NCBI RefSeq assembly: GCF_002127325.2
Contig: NC_035443.2
Coordinates: forward strand, 122,980,922-123,044,921
Length of the DNA: 64,000 nt
Direction of reading: 5' to 3'
Source: Helianthus annuus
Taxonomy: Eukaryota; Streptophyta; Magnoliopsida; Asterales; Asteraceae
Below are positions 53,716 through 64,000 of the stretch, piece after piece. Under the pieces are notes generated by a model that saw only the letters and a program-made list of their open reading frames with translations, was not told the origin of the DNA and searched no databases. A program made the position numbers and the translations under genes. The first letter of the stretch is position 1, and every line of letters begins with the position of its first letter.

Positions 53716-56700
53716 ATGGTTGCACCTGTGGCGGATCGAACGCCGGCAATGATGATTCCGGCGACGGCGGTACAGCCGGCGGCGGTGATGCCGGAGGCGT
53801 ACGCGAAGGACGCGATAATCTCGTGGTTTCGTGGCGAGTTTGCGGCGGCGAACGCGATAATCGATGCGTTGTGTGGACATTTGTCGCAGTTAGAAGGCGG
53901 AAGGTGTGAATATGAGGCGGTGTTTGCGGCGATTCATCGGCGCCGGTTGAATTGGATCCCGATTCTTCAGATGCAGAAGTTTTTTTCGATTGCGGATGTG
54001 ACGGTGGAGCTGGAGAAGGTAGCGGAGAAGGTGAAGGTTCCGGTGGTGGAGATGAAGCGTGAGATTGTGGTGGAGGAACCGGTGGAAATTATGGATGTTA
54101 ATGGTGGTGGTGAGGTGGTTGATGACGATTTGTTCAAGGATTATTCGCCGAAAAGCGGGATTACAGATGCAGGTAACGAACTATTATTATGTATTTGTTG
54201 TTTTAATAATATAGTGTTGGGATGAGATCAGTACCGTATAGATATGGAATTTATGAGCCGAATACTCTACGATTCTTACGGTACTTATGAGCCAAATATT
54301 GTACGGTATCCGTCGTTAGTAAAAACTATAAAGATACCGAATCAGACCAGTACCGAAACTTAAAAACATAAAATTGAATACCGGTACCGACATTGTTTGG
54401 TTGGTACCTGTTTGATCTAGTATCGATTCGATACCGGTAGCACTGAAACTTAAAACCATAAAAATGAATGCAAGTATCGATATTTGGTCCATATGTGTCG
54501 ATGCAAAATGTCTATTTTTTAATTTATTTTTTTTTTTACTGCAATTGTAGGATCTGGAAAAAAATCATCTGTCAGTCTTGAGTTCATAATAACCTGCATA
54601 TTTGTTTATGTCAAATTGTAGATTTCAAATCTCTATCCTCTGTTTATCAATCGTCATCACACACATGTTACTCGTTAATTTTAATAATTTTTAAATTTAT
54701 GGCCGTTTTACATATATAAATTCTTTTTATAATGAACACTTTAGTACTTTACAGGTTTTTTGGAGCTTTATATACATTTTTAATTCAATAATATCACACA
54801 CAGCCAAATTCAACAACAATGTTTCTTTTCCTCTAGTATCTTCCGACTTTAGTTAGAATCAGTCTTTTTTTCTGTTTTTCCCAATGTATCGTTTCTAGAA
54901 CTTGCAGCTTTTAATGTCCTTTAATTTTACTGATTTTATTTGACTTTAAAAGTCTTAAATTTCTTCTGTTAATCTTTTTCTGCTCCTATGAATGCAAGAA
55001 TCATTAAATATGATAATTCAGTTACGTCTGGTAATTTCCCGAGGATTTTGGTGTGAATTTCGAAGTCTATAAAAAGTCCTTTTCTAACTTTGAGTAAACG
55101 TAGGCATGACTCTATTTAGATTTTATTAACAACTGCCACATGGTAACATAAGGTGTTTAGTTTATACTATGTGTTATGTGTTCACGACCCTTGGTAAATT
55201 ATTCAAAATAGGCATGAAACACCACCCCGTGGGGGCATGAGTGGGCTCAGGTGTGGGCCAGACTCTTTTTTAATTAGTTAAAGCCATCCAAATTACAAAT
55301 TTTTTATAAAAAAATTGGAATTCAAGTGACACCCGTTACATAATTTCGGTGAGTTAAAAATTTGAAACCAGTCTATCTACTTGGGTTGGCACCAATTTTA
55401 GTAAACCACAACAGATAGCCTTGTCTCCACCAAATTAGTGCGGGTCAAGTCCCATAAAATAGACAATAGATAAAATAGACAATAGATACTGTTAAAATAT
55501 GTAATTAGGATTAAGCGTGTTGAGGTTAATCATTAGTATTTGCTATTGTTTCTATACACACTTCTAATACATTATTTGTTCATTAACCGTACTGAGTTGA
55601 CCGTCGGGTTAACTCTAGTTAGATAAAAATATATATATATTAACCTTTCATAGGGGAGCTGAATTGCTCGAGATGTGTGTGGTTTAGCATCACTCTGCAA
55701 TCTGCATTTCCAGATCCCATATAACCGGATGTCACCATCTGGGTACTGTCTGGATCTTTATTTTATTTCTAAATATCCGAAAATATATACGAAAAGTCAT
55801 AAAGATTTAGGGATACCAATGAATTAACGACCAATTATCATAGATACATAGTTTGTTTGGTGGAGGTTTTGACATTTGGTCATTGGATTCTAACCCTTGG
55901 GGCGACGTGGATTCCTTTATAACTCTGTATGTTGTGTCCTCCGCCCATCTTAGTGGACCAAACCCTTTGAACTTTATTTATTTATTTTTATACAAATTAC
56001 ATATAACTTTTATTCTAACTTTATATATCATGGTTTTGCCTTTGTATTATGCTTTAATTATATATATTGCTTGTCAAAATCTTTTTGATCTTTTTATGCA
56101 TGTAGCATATTTTTTTCCTTCTGTATACGATTTAATTAATTTACTTACATATTGCTACCAAGAATATAAGCACGTTACATAAACCGTAAAATAACATAAC
56201 ATCAAAAAAGATAGAAAATAGTTTACTTTTACTCTAGAGTAAAATGTTGTTTTCGTCCATAAGGTTTGGTCAATTTTGCTGCTTCGTCCAAAGGCTTGTT
56301 TTTCCGCATCTGGATCCAAAAGGTTTGAAATCTTGCTATTTTCACTTGGCTCGTTAACTTCATCTATTTTTCTCCGTTAAGTCAGGGATATTTTCATCTT
56401 TTTTGTTAACTTAAAGGACAATTTGGTCTTTTTTAGTGGTATTCAGTCTTTTTACATAAAGTGAAAAAAACCGAATTGCCCTATAAGTTAACAAAAAGAC
56501 AGAAATACCCTTGACTTAACGGAGAAAAAGGGATTAAGTTAACGAATTGGATGAATGTGACAAAAGATTTCAAACTTTTTGGATCGAGATGCGAAAAAAC
56601 AAACCTTTGAATGAAAGTCGCAAAACTTGCCAAACCTCATGGACTTAAATGACATTTTACTCTTTATTCTTTTTTTTTTTTTTGAACGGCTAATTTTTCC

Positions 56701-59368
56701 CCTTAAATACTTACACCTTTTAAAGATTTAACCTTAGTCTCTCCATAAGAAATAATAATCTGTTGACCACTGTCCTCTTTATTCTATCTTGACAATCTTC
56801 TTAGTGGGATGAGTTGCAATAGTGGGAGGGGACTTTGTCATAACATGTTAGTGGAAAGGAGCCTGAAACAGTGATGCGTGCCAATAACGAATGTTTTTAC
56901 TTGTAAAGGCTTACAAAAGTGTTTGGTAAGGATAAAAGGAATTGAATGGACCATATGGTGGGGTGGGGTCGCCACATTGGGAGGTTGGTGGTTTCTTCTT
57001 CTGAAATTCTAAAAAGATCCTCTGAATAAGGTCAGAAATGGTATGTTGGCATAACAATGATTGTGACTAATAAAGTTGTTGGGTATATTTTTTATTTACA
57101 AATAAAAAGGTAAATAATTTTTCCAACATAATAGGTGATGGGTTGAAACTATTTAACAGGTGAAAGATGCTTCAAATATCAAGCTATAAGAAAACGACGA
57201 CGTTAGATACCTTTATTATCAGATAATTTGGTAGACTAGAAAAGCCAATGAACACTCAAAGCTCATCTGGTTTCGCCCATGATTGGACAAATCGTTTTAA
57301 GAAATCTTCATAAGGTTACAATTATATACTAGATAGAATGTATAAGTTAAGAATTTATTATAACCATAATTAGGAAAGAGATCTGAATTGATTAGGTTTT
57401 CTTTTCTTTTTTATAAGTATTCTCGTTGTATTCATACATAGCTGAGTAATTATACATAATACTATTCATTATTCTATATTATATCTATGCTTATAATTTA
57501 GTTGTATCACTTTGAACCACCAGGATCTCAAGAAGTGAATTCGGCAGCAGAAAGCATTGAAGTATGCTCAAACCAAGAAGATTGGGAAGCGCGCCGGGCT
57601 GAAATGAAGCTAACGAAAGGGTTTGCAGCCAAGGAGTCTGTAAAAGGACATATGGTAGGTTCTTTAGCATTTAATTATTGTGTTGAACATATGATTGATG
57701 ATGAGTTGCGGAATGGCAGGTGAATGTGGTGAGAGGGTTGAAGTTGTACGAGGACATACTTAACGCGACAGAGCTATCTAAGCTGACCGACTATGTAACT
57801 GAACTCAGAATTGCTGGCCAAAATGGTGAACTCTCAGGTGGATCCTGTGATTCGTGATGCTTTTCTAGTTAACCTTGTTCTTTCCTTTTCCGACCGAAGT
57901 TTTGAGATAGTAAGGGATTGAACAGGTTTGCAGCAGTTAATTAATTTTCTTAATTTTCAGTTAACTGTATATATTAACTTGTAGAACCAACTAATTAATA
58001 CACCCTTAGTTATATACGTTTAAGACCATTAATAATGTTTCCAAATTAATAATATCTTAGAAATATTTCATTTCCTTATTTAGAAAATAATGTCATCTTT
58101 TTTGGTAGCATGATTTTATAATCCTTTTTGTTGGGTGTGGGTGATGATTAGGTGAGACTTTTATCATGTACAACCAGCAGTCAAAGGCAATCAAGAGAGA
58201 ACTTATTCAGTTTGGAGCTCCTATTTTTGGACAGATTAAAGATGATCAAGCTAGTAAGACTCATACAAATCCTTTAATATAAATAATATTCTAGATTTGA
58301 TCCAAAAATATAAAATTGTGACCGCGTTATATATGTTTACAGGCAATATCGACCCGATTCCTGCTCCTCTTGAAGCTATCATTGACCATCTAATTCAGCT
58401 TCACTTAATTTCTGAAAACAGAAGACCCAACAGCTGCATCATAAACTTTTTTGATGAGGTACCATAACTTACTTTTAAAATAAGTCTTTGCAGTGTGTAT
58501 ATATGGATAGATAGACAGGGTCGTTCATTACATGATCAATTTGATGTATAGATTTGTCAGAACCACATAAGCGTTATGTACATGTGCTAAAACTGTTATC
58601 GCGGTTCTCAGGATTCTTAATTATGTGGGTCTATATGTGTATGTGTATGCGTGCCACACACAATACTCAACCACTGAACTTTTATGCAGGGAGAATTTTC
58701 ACAGCCTTTCTTGAAACCACCACATCTAGAGCAACCTATCTCAACAATTGTTTTATCCGAATCTACAATGGCTTTCGGGCGTAGTCTAGTCTGTGATAAT
58801 GAAGGCAACTATAAAGGACCCCTCATGCTTTCTCTTAAGGAAGGGTAAGCAATCTATAATCTTGTTTTAAGTATACCTCTAATTATAAGTTTATTGTATC
58901 TTATGATAATTAGCTTTGCAATTCAACAGGTCACTCTTAGTGATGAGGGGAAACAGTGCGGACATGGCACGCCACGCCATGTCCCAGTCTCCAACTAAGC
59001 GAATCAGCATTACATTTTTCAAAGTCCGAATAGACAAAAGCCCACCCTCAAAAGATCCCATGGCCGGAGCCATGACCGTATGGCAGCCAAGCCTTCCAAC
59101 GGGCGATTTGGTCCACGTTCTTCCCAAATGGGGTGCCATTCGAGCCCCACAACTTCTTATGTTAGCACCGGTCCCTCCCATGGTTATGAGCCCAAGAAGG
59201 CTACCACGTGGAGGGACTGGTGTTTTCTTACCATGGAACAATGGGTCTAAAAAACAAACTAAACATCTACCTCCCCGTGCTCAAAGGGGGCGTCTTCTAG
59301 CATTGTCTGCACCCACTGAACCACACAAAATAAACAAAACCCCTGATTCTGTCATTAGCGTTGCTTGA
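53716..59368 (+). CDS. ALKBH10B-like: RNA N6-methyladenosine demethylase, ALKBH10B type
   Basis: Seven coding exons: 53716-54172, 57524-57654, 57720-57837, 58152-58253, 58343-58458, 58690-58844, 58930-59368. All introns are GT-AG with consistent phases; the product is 505 residues. ATG 53716 is the first in-frame ATG. The N-terminus (AKDAIISWFRGEFAAANAII, then YEAVFAAIHRRRLNWIPIL) is typical of the plant ALKBH9/10 group. The dioxygenase fold spans about residues 190-395. Iron ligands are His320 and Glu322 in PPHLEQP and His375 in MARHAM, with Arg384 in KRISITF for 2-oxoglutarate. The C-terminus is Pro-rich and basic. The enzyme removes methyl from adenosine N6 in mRNA; the Arabidopsis homologue affects flowering. 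The frame is intact. ALKBH9 paralogues are the alternative, but the HxE motif and N-terminus favour 10B. Confidence 0.93.
54173..57523 (+). other. Intron 1 of the demethylase gene (3.35 kb)
   Basis: Donor G-GTAACG after codon 152, acceptor ACCACCAG before GATCTCAAG; phase 1 is preserved. Using the earlier AG at TTTAG would create an immediate stop. It contains the foldback element at 56236-56663 and no other supported gene. Confidence 0.85.
56236..56663. mobile_element. 428-bp foldback MITE in intron 1
   Basis: The two halves are inverted copies of about 200 bp starting AGAGTAAAATG: GTCCAT(A/G)AGGTTTGG, TTTTGC, TTCGCATCT or TCCGCATCT, GATCCAAAA and CTCCGTTAAGTCA recur in reverse order. Identity is perhaps 80 percent. 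No target duplication was clear, so superfamily is not assigned (Mutator-like is possible). Confidence 0.8.
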
Positions 59369-59827
59369 GAAATGTGGGGCTGTGAAAGGGGCGGGTGTTG
59401 TCATTTGTGTGGCGTTTGAAACATGAGTTATCTTTTGTCTAGAGGGAATCTAATAGGTTTTAGTATTGATGATTAGACTACATGTGTCGATGCCAATGTT
59501 AGTCGCCATGAGTATCACAAATAGTTAAAATCTTTTATTGAAGAAAAGTGTGAATTATTATCTTTATTACCATTATTTTTCGCTTTTACATATTTAGTTC
59601 TCATGTTTTGATTGTTTTGAGATTTGCATAGGACTAAAAGCGAGTCGAGTCAAGCTCAAGCTCGACTTGACCACTTGACCTAACCTTGAATTCGGTTAGC
59701 GTTTGATTATGCTTCTTGATGCTTGATAGCTTGACTAAATAAAAGGTTTTTTTTTTTTGGTTGTAAATGAGTTTGTAATCAAGCTATAAATGGGTTAAAC
59801 ATGTCCTAAGTAGTTGGCAGGTTGATG

Positions 59828-59831
<4 letters not shown>

Positions 59832-59864
<33 letters not shown>
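59832..59864. repeat. TA microsatellite
   Basis: About 16 AT units. Confidence 0.95.
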
Positions 59865-59866
<2 letters not shown>

Positions 59867-59867
<1 letters not shown>

Positions 59868-60018
59868 GCCGTGGGGTGTGGCGTCGGGGAGGTGAGGTGG
59901 CAGGTTATCCCGTTGGGAAACATCTTCCCTCCCGACCCTTCTTTGGTGCAAATGGGGAATTCCCCCTAATCTCCCCGATCTTGTTTGAACTCCCCTGAGG
60001 CCTTCCCACGCCCCATAG
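59867..60018. mobile_element. Possible small MITE
   Basis: After TTA, GGCCGTGGGGTGTGGCG at the left and CCCACGCCCCATAG at the right are loosely inverted. The right boundary and target duplication are uncertain. Confidence 0.35.
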
Positions 60019-60094
60019 TTTTGTTTGATTAAACAGTCTGATAAGAACTTTTAGTCAATACATGGTAAGCCCGAGCTTGCCTTGTTATACATTT

Positions 60095-61138
60095 CAGGGG
60101 CGTACCCACCCTAAGCCTAGGGTGGGCGGGCGCACCCCATGAAAAAAATATTTTTAGTGTTATTTTTCGCCGGAAATCCCGACCGCACCCCTTGGAATTT
60201 TTCACCCGCACCCCTTGAAAATTTTCAACTGCCCAACTTAGAAAAAAATAATTATTAACCACTTATTCACTTAATTATTTAATCCAATCAAAGGCCAATC
60301 TGCAATTAATTTTTATTAACACAAGCTCAAACCCAACCTAAAGAAATTTGAACTAAATAAAATAACCCAAACCCATCCACCCATTCCATTTCCAAGTCCC
60401 GCCCCCCCCCCCCCCAAAAAAAAAAAACTCCAAGCGACTTGACGCCACTGCTCACGACCTGGTGGTGTTTTTTACCGGAAAAACCAAAATTCCGGTTGGA
60501 CCGACCCATATTACGTCAGAATTCCAATATAAAACTAGTATGGTTTATTTATTTATTTATTTATTTTGTTTTATGTGATAATTAGGAGAGAATATAGATG
60601 TGTAAGGGTTTAATCTTTTTATATTTTTTGATTTTTTTGTTGTTCTAGACTTGTAGTTAAATGATTTTGTTGTTTTATTTATAGCTTTATTTGTTTAAAT
60701 GATTAGTTACAAGTAATCAACTATTAATATTAGGGCTTGAATGTTTATAAATATAATTGAAAGTTACGGGCAATGGTTGAACATGATTGTTTATTTTGTT
60801 TAAGTGTTTAGTGTTGTTTTATGAACTTATGGAGCAAATTATATGTGTTAGGAACAATGAGTAAGAATGTAATGAACTTATGGTGTGTTTAGTATCTTTA
60901 GACGATATTTTGGATATATTTCAAAAAAAAACCTTGTAGGGCAGAATTTTAAATACGTTTGTAATTTGTAATAATGTTTGACGTGTTTTTGATGATTTAT
61001 AAACTTTAGTTTGACCTTCTTTTGTCTTACATGATCCGACCTGACCCGCTATGAACCGATATTTTTATACAGCTAGGGGCCTAAAATCTTTGAAAATATT
61101 CTGCACCCCCATGAAAAAATTCCTGGGTCCGCCACTGA
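60095..61138. mobile_element. Non-autonomous hAT element, 1,044 bp
   Basis: Termini CAGGGGCGTACCCACC and, reversed, CAGTGGCGGACCCAGG, flanked by the perfect 8-bp duplication ATACATTT at 60087-60094 and 61139-61146. Subterminal GCACCCC(C)ATGAAAAAA occurs near both ends. No transposase. It contains adjacent C and A homopolymer runs near 60402-60427. Confidence 0.92.
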
Positions 61139-61146
61139 TACATTTC

Positions 61147-62007
61147 GAGTTGTGTTTTGTACTAACGCTTAGAGTTCCAACTCGGTAACATCTCTACTTG
61201 AAAGAGATAAATACAACTCAAACACGGAAACAAATAACCTGTAACCGGAACAAAACACAACAAAATACTCACGTTAAGATGTTGCATTCTAAGTTTCTAA
61301 CCTTGATTGGTACCATTATTTATAACCCATATAAATAAACATGTAAAGCGTGTGACAAATTATTTAAATAGTAATAATAGTAAATATAGCACAAAGGATT
61401 CAAACAAACAAAAAAAAAAAGCAAATCAAGTACATGGCTTAATGTTGACAACACCAAGTTGTTCACGCCACTCCTGTCCTACCTTTAAAGCATCCTCCAA
61501 AGAATTTAAACATATGCCAAATTTCATTCCACGTTCCATGTCCGTTGATAGATTACAGCCACATTTATATACTTATATTTTTTACTTATTTTTCAAAATT
61601 AAATGTGGTAGGGCAGATGGAAATAATCAATATTAAATAGTGTTAAATTCTCTTTGTTCTTACACAAAAATGATATAATTGCCAAATCTTTTTGGTGAAT
61701 TGCCTCTCGAAGCAACATATGTAAAATGTAATTAACTCTTGCACATAGAGGTGTGATAACGTAGATGCATTAGTGACTGCTGCAAAGATTTCTGGGTATA
61801 ATTGCTTTGTTTTTATAGCCACAAAGCGATTGAATTTCTAGTATAAAATGGTGAAAGATATTGGGAAGAAAAAGAAGGTCAATGGTCATATACTTAGATA
61901 CCAAAACAATCCTTCACTCATGTGTGAACATGGTTGGGATCCCATCGAAGAGACATCATACGATATCGTTTGATAGATCATTCTGACTATTTGGATTATG
62001 CATTAGA
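61147..62007. other. Intergenic sequence, nothing supported
   Basis: AT-rich, short frames without motifs, no repeat ends seen. Confidence 0.4.
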
Positions 62008-62913
62008 TGTTGGATATTTATGTCCGGTTCCATAAGTCAACGCTGCTGACCGGGTCTTGACCCGTAAGAGTTACATCGTGGTCAACGAACTAAAATCCAC
62101 TTAACTGATTTAACTGGTAACTACGAACGATACGCGGGTATTGAACTGAGAGACGGGTTCGTAAATCGGGTGGGACAAGAATTCTCTTGTATCGCCATTT
62201 GGCAAGCACCTAGATTTCAGCCAATGGAATTACATGCAAGGAATCTTTTCACCACTTGTCATCCACCTAACTTGTGGCCAATCAAAACACATGCAATTTT
62301 GCATGTCTTACACTTGGCAAGCATACAAGTTGTCCATGGCATATAAATATGGGTCTTGTTTTGAGAAGATGAACACACAAAAAAGTTGCAAAAATCTCTC
62401 AACTCACACACCCACAACCGGTCCCCACCGCCTCGGGTAGTCCGCCGCCTCGCCGGTCCACCTCACCGCCGCCGCTCTCCGCCGGTCGCCGCCGCCTACA
62501 CCGCCGGCCACCACCGCCGAGACCCGGCTCACATTCACGTATCTTTCGTTCGTGTAACTAGCATTCGTTCGTTGAACCTCGGTGTCTCAACCGGTTATTT
62601 ACTAACCGAAGGTATATCTAAACCCCCTATGGTTGATGTTCTATTTCGTGTTTGCATGTTGGTGACCTTGTTCCATTACGGGTAATCCTTGGTATAAAAG
62701 TGTTTATGTTAATTTTGTTACATACGCTTCCGTTGCCAAAAATGTGTATATGTTTTTTTTTAACTAGTTAAAGTTTATTTTGAATAACCTATTTCTACAT
62801 GCACTCTTTTGTCAAAAATGTTTTGACTAAATCCTTGTGACAAAATAAACACATATTTAATATGAACCGGGTTCATAAAATAAAACTAAAATATATACCA
62901 CGGATATCCTTCA
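62008..62913 (+). repeat. copia-3 5' LTR
   Basis: 906 bp, TGTTGGATATTT to TATCCTTCA. TATA box CATATAAATATGG near 62340, followed after about 55 bp by a CCG-rich stretch (62402-62525) that would lie early in the transcript. Confidence 0.8.
62402..62525 (+). repeat. CCG/GCC-rich tract downstream of the LTR TATA box
   Basis: Irregular CCG, GCC and CCACCG words in a roughly 70 percent GC stretch inside an AT-rich LTR. Confidence 0.8.
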
Positions 62914-62914
62914 G

Positions 62915-62927
62915 TGGTATCAGAGCC
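62915..62927 (+). promoter_or_regulatory. copia-3 primer-binding site (initiator Met tRNA)
   Basis: TGGTATCAGAGCC one base after the LTR end. Confidence 0.92.
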
Positions 62928-63161
62928 GATGCTCACCACATGCAAATCGAAACCGGTCTTTTTTTTTACCGGAATAATAAATCACAAACTTTAAAAGTCT
63001 AAAGTTTTTGATTTATTTTTATCTTTGGGCTATATATATTTTTTGGTCATATTTTAGTTGTTAGTTTTTTTTGTTGACCAAAATTGCCCAAATTTTTTTG
63101 GTTGTGTTGAATATGTAAATCGGGCCCGACCTTGTGGTTGTGTTTATATTTGGTTTTGTTC

Positions 63162-63253
63162 ATGGTTTTGGCCCGTTTTGCGGCTCAAAGTTGTAATAGA
63201 TTAGTTTATGGTTTTGGCCCGCTTTGTGGTTCAAAGTTGTAATAGATAAGGTT
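63162..63253. repeat. 46-bp tandem duplication in the copia-3 leader
   Basis: ATGGTTTTGGCCCG(T/C)TTTG then GGTTCAAAGTTG-like sequence, copies at 63162-63207 and 63208-63253. Confidence 0.85.
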
Positions 63254-64000
63254 CTTTGTCTTTGTTATATTTACTTGTTAAATATTGTTGAACCGAAGAC
63301 CCGAAGCAAGACCGAATGCCAAGAGGAGTCTTGGGGTTAGTGGGAGTCGCTCAAGACAAAAGATGCACTCAAGTCCATCCTTGTGGTTGTTTTGTGTTTT
63401 GTGACCGTGACCCCTTTGATCTTGCTAATTGGCTCTAGCAAGATCATAATCATGCCCATATGATTTACATATTCATTTTTGCTATTATGGTTGCCTTTTG
63501 ATAAATGTTATCACACTTCAACTTAATACCAAAATGTATTCTTAAAAGTTTTTTTTTAAAAGAAATCGGAAAAAGCAAGTTCTAGCAACTTGGATATTTT
63601 TTTTATAACCACTAGAGTTTTATAACATGTTTTTTTTTTCACATCTTTAAAACTCATAAACTTAATAGTTTTCACTATTAACTTTAATTGGTTATTCCAA
63701 GTCGCGACAAACTTAGTTTTATAGGTTATCTAAAACTAATTGTCCCGAGAGGTGAAAGGGTCCTTTTGGTTATGTCGCAAATATAATATTTAGATTAAAA
63801 CCGACTATAACGACCCTATTTGGTAAAAATTAAAATCAATAGTCTATGCCATCCTACTACTAGTAACACTTGGGGCATAATGCGAACCATCAGTGTTGGA
63901 GCCACAGCACGACACTTGGTGTCTAGTTTATCCTTCCAAGGTGCAAGGGTTCCGTCGACACATCCGGCCCTTCCACATGTGACCGTTTTAGGACGACTAT

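Larger units (their letters stand above)
59369..60086. other. 3' region of the demethylase gene and intergenic repeats
   Basis: Contains the probable 3' untranslated region with AT-rich polyadenylation candidates, a TA microsatellite (59832-59864) and a MITE-like unit. No further gene. Confidence 0.5.
62008..64000 (+). mobile_element. Third copia-type LTR element (copia-3), 5' part, runs off the window
   Basis: 5' LTR 62008-62913, primer site at 62915 and about 1.07 kb of leader. Plus orientation. Gag is not reached, so the superfamily rests on the initiator-Met primer site and LTR form. Confidence 0.75.

Noticed and set aside
57501..57510. Alternative intron 1 acceptor at TTTAG
   Set aside because: It would read into a TGA after four codons, whereas the AG at 57522-57523 keeps phase and rejoins conserved sequence.
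62386..62685. 99-codon plus-strand frame rich in Pro, Arg and Ala
   Set aside because: Product of the CCG-rich tract within an LTR; no conserved domain.

Overview
This is a eukaryotic nuclear window from a eudicot plant. It is AT-rich, with GT-AG introns, poly(A)-tailed LINE and SINE copies, plant retrotransposon lineages and one plant gene. The style of the LTR families and LINE suggests Asteraceae, possibly the Anthemideae; that is inference, not a sequence match. Almost all of the window is nested transposable elements. The only host gene I can support is an m6A RNA demethylase of the ALKBH10B type at 53.7-59.4 kb (+).

Layout. 1-15.85 kb: a large gypsy-like LTR, whose left end lies outside the window, is split by a Ty1/copia element (copia-1, minus strand, 1406-15426, target duplication GTGTG). 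Copia-1 is itself split by a 3.65-kb solo LTR (8332-11980, target duplication TTAGC). 15.87-17 kb: a 215-bp hAT microelement and a decayed PIF/Harbinger transposase. 17.7-23.56 kb: a near-complete L1-type LINE with 15-bp target duplications and one frameshift. 24.0-33.06 kb: an old minus-strand LTR element of probable Tat-like gypsy type (target duplication GATAC). It carries an oppositely oriented gene with its own TATA box, and is invaded by a copia fragment, a solo LTR and a hAT MITE.

33.5-43 kb: a Tourist-like MITE, then copia-2 (minus strand). Its LTRs are almost identical but its interior no longer codes. It is flanked by a 270-279 bp direct repeat, and its right LTR holds a still younger 1.9-kb mini-LTR element encoding an intact 454-residue protein I do not recognise. 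43.4-45.4 kb: a PIF/Harbinger transposon with one nonsense codon. 45.4-52.5 kb: possible Helitron terminus, LTR remnants and a Tekay-like chromovirus tail. 52.6 kb: a SINE. 53.7-59.4 kb: the demethylase gene, whose 3.35-kb first intron holds a 428-bp foldback element. 60.1-61.1 kb: a non-autonomous hAT element. 62.0 kb to the end: the 5' LTR, primer-binding site and leader of a third copia element running off the right edge.

The elements fit together as a chronology. Target duplications show which element landed in which, and the best-dated recent event is the mini-LTR element landing inside the LTR of the young copia-2. Recurrent themes are short-motif arrays in copia leaders, CpG-rich palindromes upstream of LTR TATA boxes, and MYB-core inverted repeats upstream of Harbinger transposases. 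Boundaries come from reading ends and target duplications by eye; no alignment or database search was run.
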